Source: Anaerolineae bacterium
GTDB taxonomy: Bacteria > Chloroflexota > Anaerolineae > Anaerolineales > Villigracilaceae
Assembly (NCBI GenBank): GCA_003130845.1
Contig: QEXW01000115.1
Location: 1-64,000, forward strand
Length of the DNA stretch: 64,000 nucleotides
Direction: 5' to 3'
Of this stretch, positions 17,575 through 26,861 are shown piece after piece (the stretch's first letter is position 1; every line of letters starts with the position of its first letter). Made by a program: the position numbers and the translations under genes. The notes below the pieces were generated by a model. The model was given only the letters and a program-made list of their open reading frames with translations. It had not been told where the DNA came from and ran no database searches.

Positions 17575-18741
17575 ATGCGTGCCAACATTACCCTGATTTT
17601 GCTTTTCCTACTCACAGCGTGCGCTACGCCGGCGCCTGCCGCTTCAACCGCTACGTTCACGCCCTCGCCTTTACCCTTTTTTACTGCTACCTTACCGCCC
17701 ACCTTCACCCCTCGTCCTAGCCTGACCCCTGCGCCACCTACCCTAGCACCGACTTTTGCCCCCATTAATGGCACGACCAATGCCCAAGTCAATGTTCGCT
17801 CCGCCCCCTCTTCGATTGCAAATGCCCTTGGTTTGTTGCCTGTCGGAACGCGCGTCCAGGTGCTTGGGCGCGATTCGACCGACCAATGGTTGATGGTGAT
17901 TTATCCACCCAATTCCTCTACCACGGGTTGGGTGGCCGCCAACTTTATCAAACTGGAAGAGCGCGAGATTGCCAGCCTACCTGTCATGCAGGCCGCTGTG
18001 CCAGATTCGCCTGCTACTGCCCCGCCTGATCCATCTCCCACGGCCAATCCTTACTTTGCCACCATCAAGACCACCATTAACGTCCGAACCGGACCGGCTT
18101 CCACCTTCCCATCGCTTGGATTGATTGAAGCCGGCAAAGTCGTCATCCTCAATGGGCGTAACCAAACCAACACTTGGTATCGTATCTATTATCCAGTCGG
18201 CAGTCAAGAAACGGGTTGGGTTGCTGCTGCGTATGTGGATGCTCCTAACCTGCAAGGTTTGCCCTATTATGACAATGAAGGCAATTTAGTTTATGCGCCG
18301 GACCAAGGAAACGCACCCGGACAACCCACCCTGACACCCACTACGTTTTCTCCCGCTGCCGGAGATGGCGATTCGGAACAGAACCCCGCCGTGCGCATGG
18401 AATTTTCGCCCGCCGGGGCCGAGTTATTCTCCTATTCGAGCGATTTATCCTCTCCGACCGGTGATGATACTGACTGGGTGGCTTTCGTCCCCTATGTTCC
18501 GACCTCCGAAGCCGGTTACGTGTACCTGCGCCTGGATTGCCAAGGCAACGGCGGAATCACCGCCACCGTGCGCAAAGAGGGTCGCCCGTTGCCCGATGCG
18601 CCACAACTGCTGTGCGGTCAATACCGCTTAGCGCTTAAAGTCTTGGGTGGACAGGAATATTTGCTCGTTCTGCGGGCCGATGGTTCTGGTGGTCCCCTGC
18701 GTTATGTCTCCTACACCCTGACGATTAGCCTAAAACCTTAA
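17575..18741 (+). CDS. SH3-domain lipoprotein (two bacterial SH3 domains)
   Basis: 388 residues. Lipoprotein signal LLTACATP, a Thr/Pro-rich linker (about 18-60), then two bacterial SH3 (SH3_3) domains recognisable by NVRSAP...GWVAANF (about 66-125) and NVRTGP...GWVAAAYV (about 163-222), and a C-terminal beta domain of about 120 residues. Bacterial SH3 domains typically bind cell-wall peptides. A TAAAAT box (17562-17567) lies 7 nt before the ATG, so this gene may have its own leaderless start; the CAGGGGT in between could alternatively be a poor ribosome site. The next SH3 gene follows after 3 nt. Confidence 0.88.
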   Translation: MRANITLILLFLLTACATPAPAASTATFTPSPLPFFTATLPPTFTPRPSLTPAPPTLAPTFAPINGTTNAQVNVRSAPSSIANALGLLPVGTRVQVLGRDSTDQWLMVIYPPNSSTTGWVAANFIKLEEREIASLPVMQAAVPDSPATAPPDPSPTANPYFATIKTTINVRTGPASTFPSLGLIEAGKVVILNGRNQTNTWYRIYYPVGSQETGWVAAAYVDAPNLQGLPYYDNEGNLVYAPDQGNAPGQPTLTPTTFSPAAGDGDSEQNPAVRMEFSPAGAELFSYSSDLSSPTGDDTDWVAFVPYVPTSEAGYVYLRLDCQGNGGITATVRKEGRPLPDAPQLLCGQYRLALKVLGGQEYLLVLRADGSGGPLRYVSYTLTISLKP

Positions 18742-18744
18742 AAC

Positions 18745-19890
18745 ATGAAAAAACTTTTTCCTTCTTTCCTCTTGATGGTAGTTTTGGTAGGTTGCTCTGC
18801 ACAGCCGATGACGCCGACCATCGACGTACCGGCCATTCAGACTGCGGTCATGCTCACCGCAATTGCGCAGGTGACCTTGCAAGCCGCTGCCTCAACCCCT
18901 ACTTCGCCTGCCACTGAAACCGCTACCCCCGAGCCACCTACTCCAACTTTCACGCCCACTGTCCAGGTTACTTTACAGCCTGTGCCAGGGATTGCCAACG
19001 CTAACCTGAATGTACGCTCTTCCCCAGGGCGTGGCGGACAAAACCTGGGTGGCGTGTTCTTTAACCAGAAAATCAACGTTGTTGCGCGCAATCCTCAAGC
19101 CAATTGGTACTACATCCTTTGGCAAGATTCCCCTACCGGCTATGGCTGGATATTGGCCAGCGCCATTCAAGTCGAAGAAACCGACCTCTACCGCTTGCCG
19201 ATTGCTTGGTATGATGCCGCCAACAATCTGATTTTGCGTCCACCTGTGCTTTGGGAAATTCCTGGCACGCCCTTGCCCATCCCGCCGGTTCCGGAAGGCG
19301 ATAAAATCCGCCCGGCCACCGTCATTGCACCGGCCAATATTCGCGTTTGTCCCAGTGTGGGTTGTCTGGTGCTTGCTATTTTGCAACCTGGTCAGAAACT
19401 CAATCTGACCGGGCGCTACGGCGATAACGAATGGGCGCAGTTCGATTACCCCTCTGGACCTGACGGCAAAGCCTGGATTTCGCGCGCAGCCATTGAGCCT
19501 GGGCCAGATGGCTTCTCCGGGCTGCCGCGCTTCGATGCGCTCGGCCTGGAACTCACCCCCGAACCACCCACCTCCACGCCTGACCCTAACATTACACCCA
19601 CCATCACCAATACTCCTAAGCCTACTCCTGCCGGGCCGCTGGCGCGCATGGAAGCCGATGCCATCATCTACAGTGAACCGAATTCGCTCTCGGCACAGGT
19701 CGGTTCGCTCAAAAAAGGGGATGAAATCTACATTACTGGCATCTCAATCATCGGTGAATGGTATCAAATTCAATATCCTGCCTTTACCGAAGGGCGTGCC
19801 TATATCATTCGCAAGAACGTCCGCGTTTTGGGTGATATGCGCCACCTGCCCTATTTTGACGAAAAAGGTAACCTGCTGCCTACACCCTAG
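18745..19890 (+). CDS. SH3-domain lipoprotein (three bacterial SH3 domains)
   Basis: 381 residues, a relative of the gene before it. Lipoprotein signal LVGCSAQP, a Thr/Pro-rich linker, then SH3-like repeats starting at NLNVRSSPGRGG (about 88), ANIRVCPSVGC (about 195) and ADAIIYSEPNSL (about 305), each ending in a GW/AWI/AYI strand, with further TPTPxPT linkers between them. It probably sits on the outer membrane face and contacts the cell wall or another protein. The short 3-nt gap shows co-transcription. Confidence 0.88.
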   Translation: MKKLFPSFLLMVVLVGCSAQPMTPTIDVPAIQTAVMLTAIAQVTLQAAASTPTSPATETATPEPPTPTFTPTVQVTLQPVPGIANANLNVRSSPGRGGQNLGGVFFNQKINVVARNPQANWYYILWQDSPTGYGWILASAIQVEETDLYRLPIAWYDAANNLILRPPVLWEIPGTPLPIPPVPEGDKIRPATVIAPANIRVCPSVGCLVLAILQPGQKLNLTGRYGDNEWAQFDYPSGPDGKAWISRAAIEPGPDGFSGLPRFDALGLELTPEPPTSTPDPNITPTITNTPKPTPAGPLARMEADAIIYSEPNSLSAQVGSLKKGDEIYITGISIIGEWYQIQYPAFTEGRAYIIRKNVRVLGDMRHLPYFDEKGNLLPTP

Positions 19891-19904
19891 AGAGGCAACT
19901 CTGA

Positions 19905-21698
19905 ATGCTGAATTTCAAAACGTACGTGGTGCGCCTGGCTGTCTTTGTCCTTCTGCTCCTGTTTCTTGTTGTGGGAGCTGGCCTGGGGCGACTGGTTATT
20001 GCGGCGCGCCCCTGGACCTTGGAGCATTTGCGCCTGTTGGACGATGCTTTTGCCTCTCAGCCGGCGTGGGATATAACGGCTGTTTTTACGCGCCTGGCCG
20101 GCCCCCGCTGTGAAATTCGCCTCGATTTTCTCGACCTGCCTGACCCGCTCGAATACCAATTTACGCTCACCCTGGGCAACCGTGCTTTTATTTTTACTCA
20201 CGAGGCCCCTGCTCCGCTAGGCACCCGTCTCTCCGCCAATTCGGTCACCGACGTAGTGATTCTTTCACTTTCGGATTGTCAGCCAGCGGCTGATACTCCC
20301 CTGCTTGTACAAACACCGGCCGAAACGCTTCAAACGACCTTTGGCGCCTCGCTCGCCATCGAACCACTGACTTTACAGTGGGTGTTTTACAACCCCTTTT
20401 GGCCTGCTGCTACGCCTATTCAGGCCTGGCGGCGTTGGGATGGCGCTCACACCGGCCCGCGCGGTGAACGTCATGGATTGCACGGCTTGTTAAGTGCTGC
20501 CGAAAAACACCGCATTCCTCTTACTTTGTATGACATCAACACCCCTCTTGTTCTTTCTGCCATACAGGCGGTGGGTGGCACGCCCCAACTTGACCGCATG
20601 CAAGCCAATGGGTTGTTGTTTCTGCCCGCAAGGCGCATTCCAGAGACCTCGGTTTGGTCATTGGACTTGAACCAAGATGGGCTTGTGCTAGAGGCACGTC
20701 AACGCTTGTTGAACGCCTTGTTGGCGCGCCTGCCTCTTGCGAATGCGTCTTCTCACCTGCTTCACCAGCCTATCCTCATCGGTGGTGATTTTCAACGCAC
20801 CCCTTGGGGAACATACGAATATGCTGATTTTGCTTTCACGTGGCTTACTGCACGCCCTTACCTGAAAATAGAGAGCGCATCAGTTGAAACCAGGGCGACC
20901 TCGGCGCACACCAGTGCCCTCAGTCAGCCGCTCACCTTGCTGGAGGCCAGCCGAGAAATGCTCTCACGTGCCGAGCCTGCGTTGGCAAACAACTACACCT
21001 GGCTGTTGACTGTGCTTGCTCAGGCCTCGCAGTGGGCAGAGCATCCCATCCCGCACAGCGAATGCACCGACCTATGCATCTTGGCCTCGGATACCCTCTA
21101 CGCTGTGTTTGACCCACAAGGTGGGCGTTTGGTGTTCCTTTTTGCCGGGCGTGAGCAAGTCATTGGCCCGACAGCGCAATTTTTCATCGGCTTAAGCGAC
21201 CGCTCCCAGTGGGACCTTTCAAAAGGCCAAGCCGCTGACCCAGCACAAATTATGGGTGCTTTTTCAGACCCTGATGACGCCTTTCGGCCCTATCAGGCCG
21301 CCATAACAGAAAACACCCTGCGCTTCTTTTCAACCGATGGACGCGAAAAGACCTATCGTCTGACCGAAAATGGCCTGCAGGCTGCTTTCTCCCCCTCTCT
21401 TGAAAGTCAGATTCCACTTGCCTTGGCGCCGCAAACCCGTTTTCAACCCGCTTGGACCGAGAAATATCAGCTGCAACGCCAAGCCGATTCTGTCCGGTTG
21501 CAAATATTGGATGGCCCAGAAGTGACCATTAAGATAAATGGGGAAGTGCGCGCGGTGAATTCCTTTTTAGAAGCTCTTCCCTTTCTCACCTTACCAGAAA
21601 ACCCGAATATCGAACTCTCGCCGGGGTTTTTCCTCCCTTTCCCGCTAACAGTGGTTGACTTTTCGGCTTCGCAACTCTCGATTCAAGTACACCCATGA
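19905..21698 (+). CDS. Large membrane-anchored extracytoplasmic protein, unknown
   Basis: 597 residues: one N-terminal membrane helix (about 8-32, VRLAVFVLLLLFLVVGAGLGRLV) followed by a long extracytoplasmic part. The central region (about 180-340) has phrases such as AAEKHRIPLTLYDIN and PILIGGDFQRTPWG that recall sugar-acting TIM-barrel or deacetylase-like folds, but no catalytic motif can be assigned. The C-terminal third is beta-rich. It overlaps the GT87-like gene downstream by 4 bp (ATGA), so it may act on the glycan that enzyme makes. Identity uncertain. Confidence 0.75.
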   Translation: MLNFKTYVVRLAVFVLLLLFLVVGAGLGRLVIAARPWTLEHLRLLDDAFASQPAWDITAVFTRLAGPRCEIRLDFLDLPDPLEYQFTLTLGNRAFIFTHEAPAPLGTRLSANSVTDVVILSLSDCQPAADTPLLVQTPAETLQTTFGASLAIEPLTLQWVFYNPFWPAATPIQAWRRWDGAHTGPRGERHGLHGLLSAAEKHRIPLTLYDINTPLVLSAIQAVGGTPQLDRMQANGLLFLPARRIPETSVWSLDLNQDGLVLEARQRLLNALLARLPLANASSHLLHQPILIGGDFQRTPWGTYEYADFAFTWLTARPYLKIESASVETRATSAHTSALSQPLTLLEASREMLSRAEPALANNYTWLLTVLAQASQWAEHPIPHSECTDLCILASDTLYAVFDPQGGRLVFLFAGREQVIGPTAQFFIGLSDRSQWDLSKGQAADPAQIMGAFSDPDDAFRPYQAAITENTLRFFSTDGREKTYRLTENGLQAAFSPSLESQIPLALAPQTRFQPAWTEKYQLQRQADSVRLQILDGPEVTIKINGEVRAVNSFLEALPFLTLPENPNIELSPGFFLPFPLTVVDFSASQLSIQVHP

Positions 21699-22849
21699 AA
21701 TTAATCGCGCTTCTGCTCGTTTGGCTGTTGCTCTTGCCCGTGCTTGCACTTTGGGCACCGCTGCCGATTCCGTCTTATCAAGATTTTTCGGTCCTGTATT
21801 TTTCGGACGCTGCGTTGCTCAATGCCATTCCACTCTACGATTATCCCACCCAACTCGACTGGGTCCGTGCGCAAACCCGTCCCGATTTTGAGTTTCACCC
21901 CTATCCGTACCCACCCTGGTACGCCTTGGTGACCCTGCCGGTGGCGTTTTTGCCAATTGAAGCAGCAGCGCGGCTGTGGTTTCTGCTCAACCTGACCATG
22001 ATTGCGGTCTCAGTTTGGCTGTTGACACCGCACTGGAAGGTTTCCGCGCGTTGGTTTAGCATTCTCTTGGCCGCGCTGTTTATTCCAGCCTTTGGCTTGC
22101 TCGTTGTGGGGCAGTATTCTGCGCCGGTCTTGCTAGGAGCGGCTCTCTTTGTTTGGGCTGCACAGCGACAATCACCCTGGGGCTTGGCTATTTCACTGGT
22201 TCTGATGACCTTCAAGCCGCATATCGGGCTATTCTTGGTGTTGGCGGGTTTTGGTTGGCTGACCTTACAGCGCAAACATCCATTTGCGCGCCAGGCAATT
22301 GGCTTGACGGTTGCGCTGGGGCTGCTGCTCATTGCAATTGGCTTTCTGGCCGATACCCGTTGGCCGTTAACTTACCTGGCGTCCCTGTTACGTTATCGCG
22401 AAATTCCGGGGGTGCAGACCTGTGGGCTGTGTGCCAGTTTACCTATTGGTCTGATGCGCTTGTTGACCGGCCAAACGAACACCGCCCAGGCCGCTATCGT
22501 CAGCATCGTATTGGGCGCAGGATTGTTGGGTTTCGTCCTTTGGCAATTTGGCAGCAAGTTAACTGCTCCCCGGCTGCTGATGTGCCTGGCTATTCTGTTC
22601 ACCTTGCTGGTTGATCCGTATCTGCTCAATTACGACTATATTCTCTTGCTCTTGCCGCTGATTATCCTGACTCAGCAAGTGCGCGCACCGTTTGCGCGTT
22701 TGGGGCTGCTCATAGCTTACCTGCTCCCTTGGCTGGCCCTGGCTTTTGGGCGGCAAGGAAACCCTGTGTTGGCGCTTTCAGCGTTGTTGGTGCTTGTTTT
22801 ACTCTGGCACAGCGAGCACGCCAAAAGCAAATCCCAAGAGGGCGTTTGA
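21695..22849 (+). CDS. GT87-like (DUF2029) polyprenyl-phosphate mannosyltransferase
   Basis: 384 residues with about nine to ten membrane helices. The first extracytoplasmic loop carries the acidic D-F-S-V-L-Y phrase after the first helix and the motif FHPYPYPPWYALV, both typical of the DUF2029/GT87 GT-C family that moves mannose from polyprenyl phosphate to envelope glycans. A second landmark is FKPHIGLFL. It is coupled to the anchored protein upstream. Confidence 0.85.
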   Translation: MKLIALLLVWLLLLPVLALWAPLPIPSYQDFSVLYFSDAALLNAIPLYDYPTQLDWVRAQTRPDFEFHPYPYPPWYALVTLPVAFLPIEAAARLWFLLNLTMIAVSVWLLTPHWKVSARWFSILLAALFIPAFGLLVVGQYSAPVLLGAALFVWAAQRQSPWGLAISLVLMTFKPHIGLFLVLAGFGWLTLQRKHPFARQAIGLTVALGLLLIAIGFLADTRWPLTYLASLLRYREIPGVQTCGLCASLPIGLMRLLTGQTNTAQAAIVSIVLGAGLLGFVLWQFGSKLTAPRLLMCLAILFTLLVDPYLLNYDYILLLLPLIILTQQVRAPFARLGLLIAYLLPWLALAFGRQGNPVLALSALLVLVLLWHSEHAKSKSQEGV

Positions 22850-22889
22850 GCAGAGCGACATCCAAATTTGCGCTCAAACGAACGGCCTA

Positions 22890-22918
22890 TTGAAATCGGA
22901 CCTGGATAAAGTTAGACT
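22890..22918 (+). promoter_or_regulatory. Promoter of the TPR-Yip1 gene
   Basis: -35 TTGAAA (22890-22895), 17-bp spacer, -10 TAGACT (22913-22918), giving a leader of about 27 nt with a TAGGAG ribosome site. Confidence 0.75.
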
Positions 22919-22951
22919 GGAGATAGAATTCACCGCCCAATAGGAGTGCGG

Positions 22952-24175
22952 ATGGCCAATCTTAACCAGGCTGTGCAACTGATTCGGCAAGGGCATAAAG
23001 ACGAGGCGCGTCGTCTGCTAGAACCCATTCTCAAAACCAACCCGCATGATATACAAGCTTGGTTTTGGCTGACGGAAACTTGCACCTCGCAAGAACAACG
23101 TCTCAAAGTTCTGGAAATTTGTCTGAAGATTAACCCTGGTCATCCGCAAGTGCTGCGTGTGGTGCAAGCTCTGCGCTCCGGCTCGGTTTCTGGCCAAGTT
23201 GCTGCGTCCTCCACAGAAGATATTCCCGAATGGGCCAAACGCTCTTCTGCCTCATCCTCGTCAGTCTCTACTTTACCTGCGGAGCCGCCTTTTTCCGTGT
23301 CGGCTGAGAGCGCTGCTGCGGCAGGGGCACCTATCTCAGCCGAGGAAAAATCATCCACACCGGTCTCTGGTTGGGATGTGCAGGAGCAGCCCACAGAGTT
23401 GGTCTCTGTGGCAGCGGAGACAAACTATCAAAAACAAGAGGGGGCATTAAAACCAGCCTTCGACTGGGAAGCGCTAGAAGCGCAATATCCGCCTCCGGTG
23501 GCGGTTGCCCCACACTCAGCCCCCTTACAGCAGTCTGAAGAGCAAACACGTTCAGCAGGACTTCCGTTTTATCGTGTATGGTGGCGGGCGCTCAGCACAC
23601 AAACGGTGCAGGGGTATGCCGAGATTTTTGATGACCCGGAAGCCGGTGCGGGGCGGGCTTTGGAGTGGATAATCTACACCGGCTTGGTTTCAGGTTTATC
23701 TACGCCCTTATGGCTGATGCTCAACCCAGACCTGCAGGATTTGTTAACCAGCCAGGCATTGCCGAGTCTGCTCAGCCGCATGAATGAGACGGCTCTACTG
23801 GTTTTACTGGGGCTGGTTATGGCCGTCTTGATGCCGCTTTTGAGTGCAATCAGCCTGTTTTTGGGCGCCGGGATATACCATATCTTGGCTGTGTTCTTTG
23901 GGGGCAATGGTACGTTTGGCCGCACAATCTATGCGCAGGCCGCGTATTGGGCGCCGCTTTCGCTTATCAGCACATTGCTCGGTCTGATACCTACGCTTGG
24001 TTCGTGTTTGACCGTGCCGATTGGGCTTTATGCGATTGTACTGAACCTGCGCGCTCTTATGGCAGCCCATCACTTGTCCTTTGTGCGCGCTTTGGGGGTG
24101 CTTTTGCTGCCAGGCTTGCTGGTCTTTATCTCGAGCTGTTTGCTGGTTTTTCTGGTCTTACCGCGTTTTCTTTAG
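22952..24175 (+). CDS. TPR-Yip1 domain membrane protein
   Basis: 407 residues. Residues 1-65 form TPR-like helices (AVQLIRQGHKDEARRLLEPILKTNPHDIQAWFWL), then a Ser/Ala/Glu-rich disordered linker to about 190, and a C-terminal membrane part with about five helices in the Yip1 style (AGAGRALEWIIYTGL, then glycine-rich helices). The family's function is unknown; in bacteria it is often found with envelope genes. The ATG at 22952 has TAGGAG 5 nt upstream; the GTG at 22946 lies inside that site. A strong terminator follows. Confidence 0.85.
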   Translation: MANLNQAVQLIRQGHKDEARRLLEPILKTNPHDIQAWFWLTETCTSQEQRLKVLEICLKINPGHPQVLRVVQALRSGSVSGQVAASSTEDIPEWAKRSSASSSSVSTLPAEPPFSVSAESAAAAGAPISAEEKSSTPVSGWDVQEQPTELVSVAAETNYQKQEGALKPAFDWEALEAQYPPPVAVAPHSAPLQQSEEQTRSAGLPFYRVWWRALSTQTVQGYAEIFDDPEAGAGRALEWIIYTGLVSGLSTPLWLMLNPDLQDLLTSQALPSLLSRMNETALLVLLGLVMAVLMPLLSAISLFLGAGIYHILAVFFGGNGTFGRTIYAQAAYWAPLSLISTLLGLIPTLGSCLTVPIGLYAIVLNLRALMAAHHLSFVRALGVLLLPGLLVFISSCLLVFLVLPRFL

Positions 24176-24212
24176 CACGGTCGGTTACCCTGGGGTATAG
24201 CCTGTTGCCATT

Positions 24213-24263
24213 AAAAAGAGGCAGATGCCAGGGTGAGGGGGGCACCCTGACATCTGCCTGTTT
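24213..24263. terminator. Strong bidirectional terminator
   Basis: 15-bp near-perfect stem, GGCAGATG(C)CAGGGTG / CACCCTG(A)CATCTGCC, spanning 24220-24258 with a G-rich loop. T5 follows on the minus strand (for tRNA-Arg) and TGTTTG on the plus strand (for the TPR gene). Confidence 0.92.
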
Positions 24264-24319
24264 GTATAGTACATCTTTTGGGAAGATTTTACAAGACCCT
24301 ACCGCATTTTTTAAGGTGA

Positions 24320-24391
24320 TGCCCCGGGCGAGAATCGAACTCACATCAGAGCCTTAGGAGTGCCCTGTTCTGTCCATTGAACTACCGGGGC
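24320..24391 (-). tRNA. tRNA-Arg (anticodon CCT)
   Basis: Acceptor GCCCCGG/CCGGGGC, D-arm GTTC/GAAC, anticodon loop CTCCTAA (24354-24360, anticodon CCT), T-arm GTGAG/CTCGC around TTCGATT. The anticodon stem has a G-T wobble and an A-G mismatch next to the loop, weaker than usual. CCA is not encoded. It reads AGG codons. Confidence 0.9.
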
Positions 24392-24456
24392 GGCGCAGGG
24401 CGATTATACATCAAAATGTAGTCGGCCTCTGTGCCTGACATGCCTGGAAAATTGTT

Positions 24457-25719
24457 TCATGGACATTGAATAATCCCTTGCGCCCATAGGCAGCCTCCGC
24501 ACACTGGGGCGATGGTGTTGCCCAGGCAATCTTCCTCGTTCGTCTCGATTAAGTCGCAGCCGCCACAAAAAGTGCAAGGGGCAAAGGCAAAGTTATGTAA
24601 CCGTTCGCGGTAGGCGACATAGGCCGGGTCTAACCATAGTTCCAGCAGGCTGCGCTCATGAACACTTCCGATGATGTGCTTCTTGACGAAGCGCCGTCTG
24701 CCGTGCAAGTAGGTGTAGTGGGTGTGCATCAAAGGCCAGCACGGGCTAACTTCGCCCGTCCAGGCAATAGACATGGTGCCGCTTTCGACGAAGTTGCACG
24801 TATCGTTAGCGCCGCCCCAGTTGTTTCCGGCATAACTGACATTGCAGCCGCTGTTGAAGGCGGCCATGAGCGCCTCGCGGGTGGTTGCATCGAAATCCAT
24901 TTTAGGCAGGCTAATGCGCGGTAGGTGCGGTGCTTGCATATAAGCGATGTTATTGGTCACGCGGTAATACAGTGCTTCGTTTTGCATCTCTTCTGTGGCT
25001 GGTTGAAGATTGCTGATGGAGAAATGCTGGGCGCGCAGTGAACGCCCAATTTTGATCACCTGTGGCAAGTCGGCGATGTTGCGCTTCATGGCAACGAAAG
25101 CGATGCCGATTTCTGGTTTGGGGTAATGCCCAGCCGGGCGCATGCGAATGAGCCGGCGCAGGTTGGCTAGAATCGCCGGTAGTTCGGCCCCCAGCCGCAC
25201 ATCAGCGTATGTTTCTGGCGAGGCGCCATCCAAAGAAACCCACAAAATGTCTAGGCCGCTTTCCACCAATTTGCGGGAAATTTTCTCCGTTAACGTTGTG
25301 CCGTTGGTGATGAGTTCAACTTTGACGCCCAACTGCTTCACCCGTGCTACCCACTCCACCGTTTTGGGGTGGAACAGCGGTTCGCCAATTCCACCAAAGT
25401 AAACAGCGGGAAGAGGGTCGAGTTGCTGCAAGCTTTGAAAAATGCGTTCGAAGGTTTCGTCGCTCATCCGCCCTAGGGGTTGCTCCCAGGCATTGCGAAA
25501 GCAGGTGATGCAATCCAGGTTGCACGAGACGGTCGGTTCGATGTAAATTTTGGTAAGTTGAGTCACGGGGCGGTGCAGGCGCACAAAGTTATCCCCCTCG
25601 TCCATGCGTATCTTCGCCCCAGGCTTCAATCCGTAACGTTCGGCGAGTTCTGGCGGAACAATTAGTCGGCCTTGCGCATCAACTTCGGCCCAGGCGGTAG
25701 TTTGCTTTCCAGGAATCAT
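24457..25719 (-). CDS. Radical SAM/SPASM protein with N-terminal AbrB-like domain, probable tungsten-oxidoreductase maturase
   Basis: 420 residues. Residues 8-50 form a SpoVT/AbrB-like swapped-hairpin domain (WAEVDAQGRLIVPPELAERYGLKPG). The radical SAM core follows, with the 4Fe-4S motif C66-x3-C70-x2-C73 and the GGIGEP and SLDGA motifs. The C-terminal region is a SPASM-type cysteine cluster (CWP, CTFCGGCDLIETNEEDC, CGGCLWAQGIIQC). This architecture matches the maturases known to accompany AOR-family tungsten enzymes; such an enzyme lies at 304-2130. That link is inference. The ATG has AGGAG 6 nt upstream; a terminator for the gene next door and an ATGTAAC-rich region lie upstream. Confidence 0.85.
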   Translation of the reverse strand: MIPGKQTTAWAEVDAQGRLIVPPELAERYGLKPGAKIRMDEGDNFVRLHRPVTQLTKIYIEPTVSCNLDCITCFRNAWEQPLGRMSDETFERIFQSLQQLDPLPAVYFGGIGEPLFHPKTVEWVARVKQLGVKVELITNGTTLTEKISRKLVESGLDILWVSLDGASPETYADVRLGAELPAILANLRRLIRMRPAGHYPKPEIGIAFVAMKRNIADLPQVIKIGRSLRAQHFSISNLQPATEEMQNEALYYRVTNNIAYMQAPHLPRISLPKMDFDATTREALMAAFNSGCNVSYAGNNWGGANDTCNFVESGTMSIAWTGEVSPCWPLMHTHYTYLHGRRRFVKKHIIGSVHERSLLELWLDPAYVAYRERLHNFAFAPCTFCGGCDLIETNEEDCLGNTIAPVCGGCLWAQGIIQCP

Positions 25720-25796
25720 TGCTTGCTCCTTACCACATTAACCCAGCACATGCGGAGAATTAATACCCATCTTACCCAAATTGAGTAGACCGAAAA

Positions 25797-25832
25797 GTAA
25801 CAAAAGTTACATCCAGTCTAGTGAAATGTAAC
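25797..25832. promoter_or_regulatory. ATGTAAC-type repeat region upstream of the radical SAM gene
   Basis: GTAAC-AAAA-GTTAC inverted repeat (25797-25810), its right arm extended as GTTACAT, and a further ATGTAAC (25826-25832). The same ATGTAAC word occurs three times at 28038-28069. A shared operator is possible. Confidence 0.4.
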
Positions 25833-25849
25833 CAGAGCAAATCATCTGA

Positions 25850-25886
25850 TAAAAAAACATCCTCGAGGGTCATCTCCCGAGGATGT
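25850..25886 (-). terminator. Terminator of the phosphoglycerate mutase gene
   Basis: ACATCCTCG...CGAGGATGT stem (25857-25886); on the minus strand it is followed by seven to eight T's. Confidence 0.9.
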
Positions 25887-25926
25887 GGCGTGCATCAGGT
25901 AGGCTGAGCGTAGGTTTTACTTTGGT

Positions 25927-26685
25927 TTATTGCGCTTTGCCTTGATTGGCGACTGCCGCTGCGGCTTTGGCTACAGCCTCGGCATCACCCAGGTAATAGC
26001 TTTTGACCGGCTTTAGGTCAGCATCGAGTTCATAGACGAGCGGAATGCCGGTGGGGATGTTGAGTTCGGTGATTTCGGCATCGGAAATGTTATCGAGGTA
26101 CTTGACCATGGCGCGCAGCGAGTTGCCGTGCGCGGCAATTAGCACCCGCTTGCCTGAGAGAATGGTGGGAGCAATATCGCTGTGCCAGTAGGGCAAAACG
26201 CGCTCCAGCGTAATCTTGAGCGATTCGGTGGCGGGGAGCTGTTCCGGCTTGAGCCCGGCATAACGGCGGTCAAAGCGTGGATGTCGTTCATCGTCCCAGT
26301 CCAGCGCGGGCGGGGGAACATCGTAACTGCGCCGCCAGATTTTGACCTGCTCTTCGCCAAATTTGGCGGCCATTTCGGCTTTGTTCAGCCCTTGCAAGGC
26401 GCCATAGTGGCGTTCGTTGAGTTGCCAGGCGCGGATGACCGGAATCCACTCTAAGCTCATTTCTTCTTGAATGAGATTGAGCGTTTTGATGGCGCGCTTC
26501 AGTACCGAGGTGTAGGCGATGTCAAATTCATAGCCGCCTTCTTTGAGTAATTTGCCGGCGCTGCGGGCTTCTGCCATGCCCTGCTCGGTTAAATCCACAT
26601 CCGTCCAGCCGGTGAAGCGATTTTCCAGATTCCAAACGCTTTGCCCGTGACGCACAAGTACCAGTTTGTATTTCGTTTCAGACAT
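25927..26685 (-). CDS. gpmA: 2,3-bisphosphoglycerate-dependent phosphoglycerate mutase
   Basis: 252 residues, the size of dPGM. It interconverts 3- and 2-phosphoglycerate in glycolysis through a phosphohistidine: [10 protein letters not shown] with H13 at the catalytic position, the [14 protein letters not shown] loop, [12 protein letters not shown], and the second histidine in [14 protein letters not shown]. The ATG at 26685 is preceded by AAGGAG; a 10-residue upstream extension has no support. Single gene with its own terminator. Confidence 0.96.
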   Translation of the reverse strand: MSETKYKLVLVRHGQSVWNLENRFTGWTDVDLTEQGMAEARSAGKLLKEGGYEFDIAYTSVLKRAIKTLNLIQEEMSLEWIPVIRAWQLNERHYGALQGLNKAEMAAKFGEEQVKIWRRSYDVPPPALDWDDERHPRFDRRYAGLKPEQLPATESLKITLERVLPYWHSDIAPTILSGKRVLIAAHGNSLRAMVKYLDNISDAEITELNIPTGIPLVYELDADLKPVKSYYLGDAEAVAKAAAAVANQGKAQ

Positions 26686-26811
26686 ATTCAAGTTCTCCTT
26701 ATAACAAAAAATCACGAAGGAACTTCGGTTTTGACGCTTGTGTTTCTAGCGGCGCTCTTTGCTTGAACGCCTTTCACTCCCTTGGTCGCGGGTAATTGTA
26801 CCCGATAGGCA

Positions 26812-26840
26812 AGAAAAACCGCCAGAGCGAGTCTGGCGGT
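26812..26840 (-). terminator. Terminator of the ABC ATPase gene
   Basis: ACCGCCAGA-CTCGC-TCTGGCGGT followed by TTTTCTTG on the minus strand. Confidence 0.92.
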
Positions 26841-26861
26841 AAAATCACAAAAGCGAAAGGG

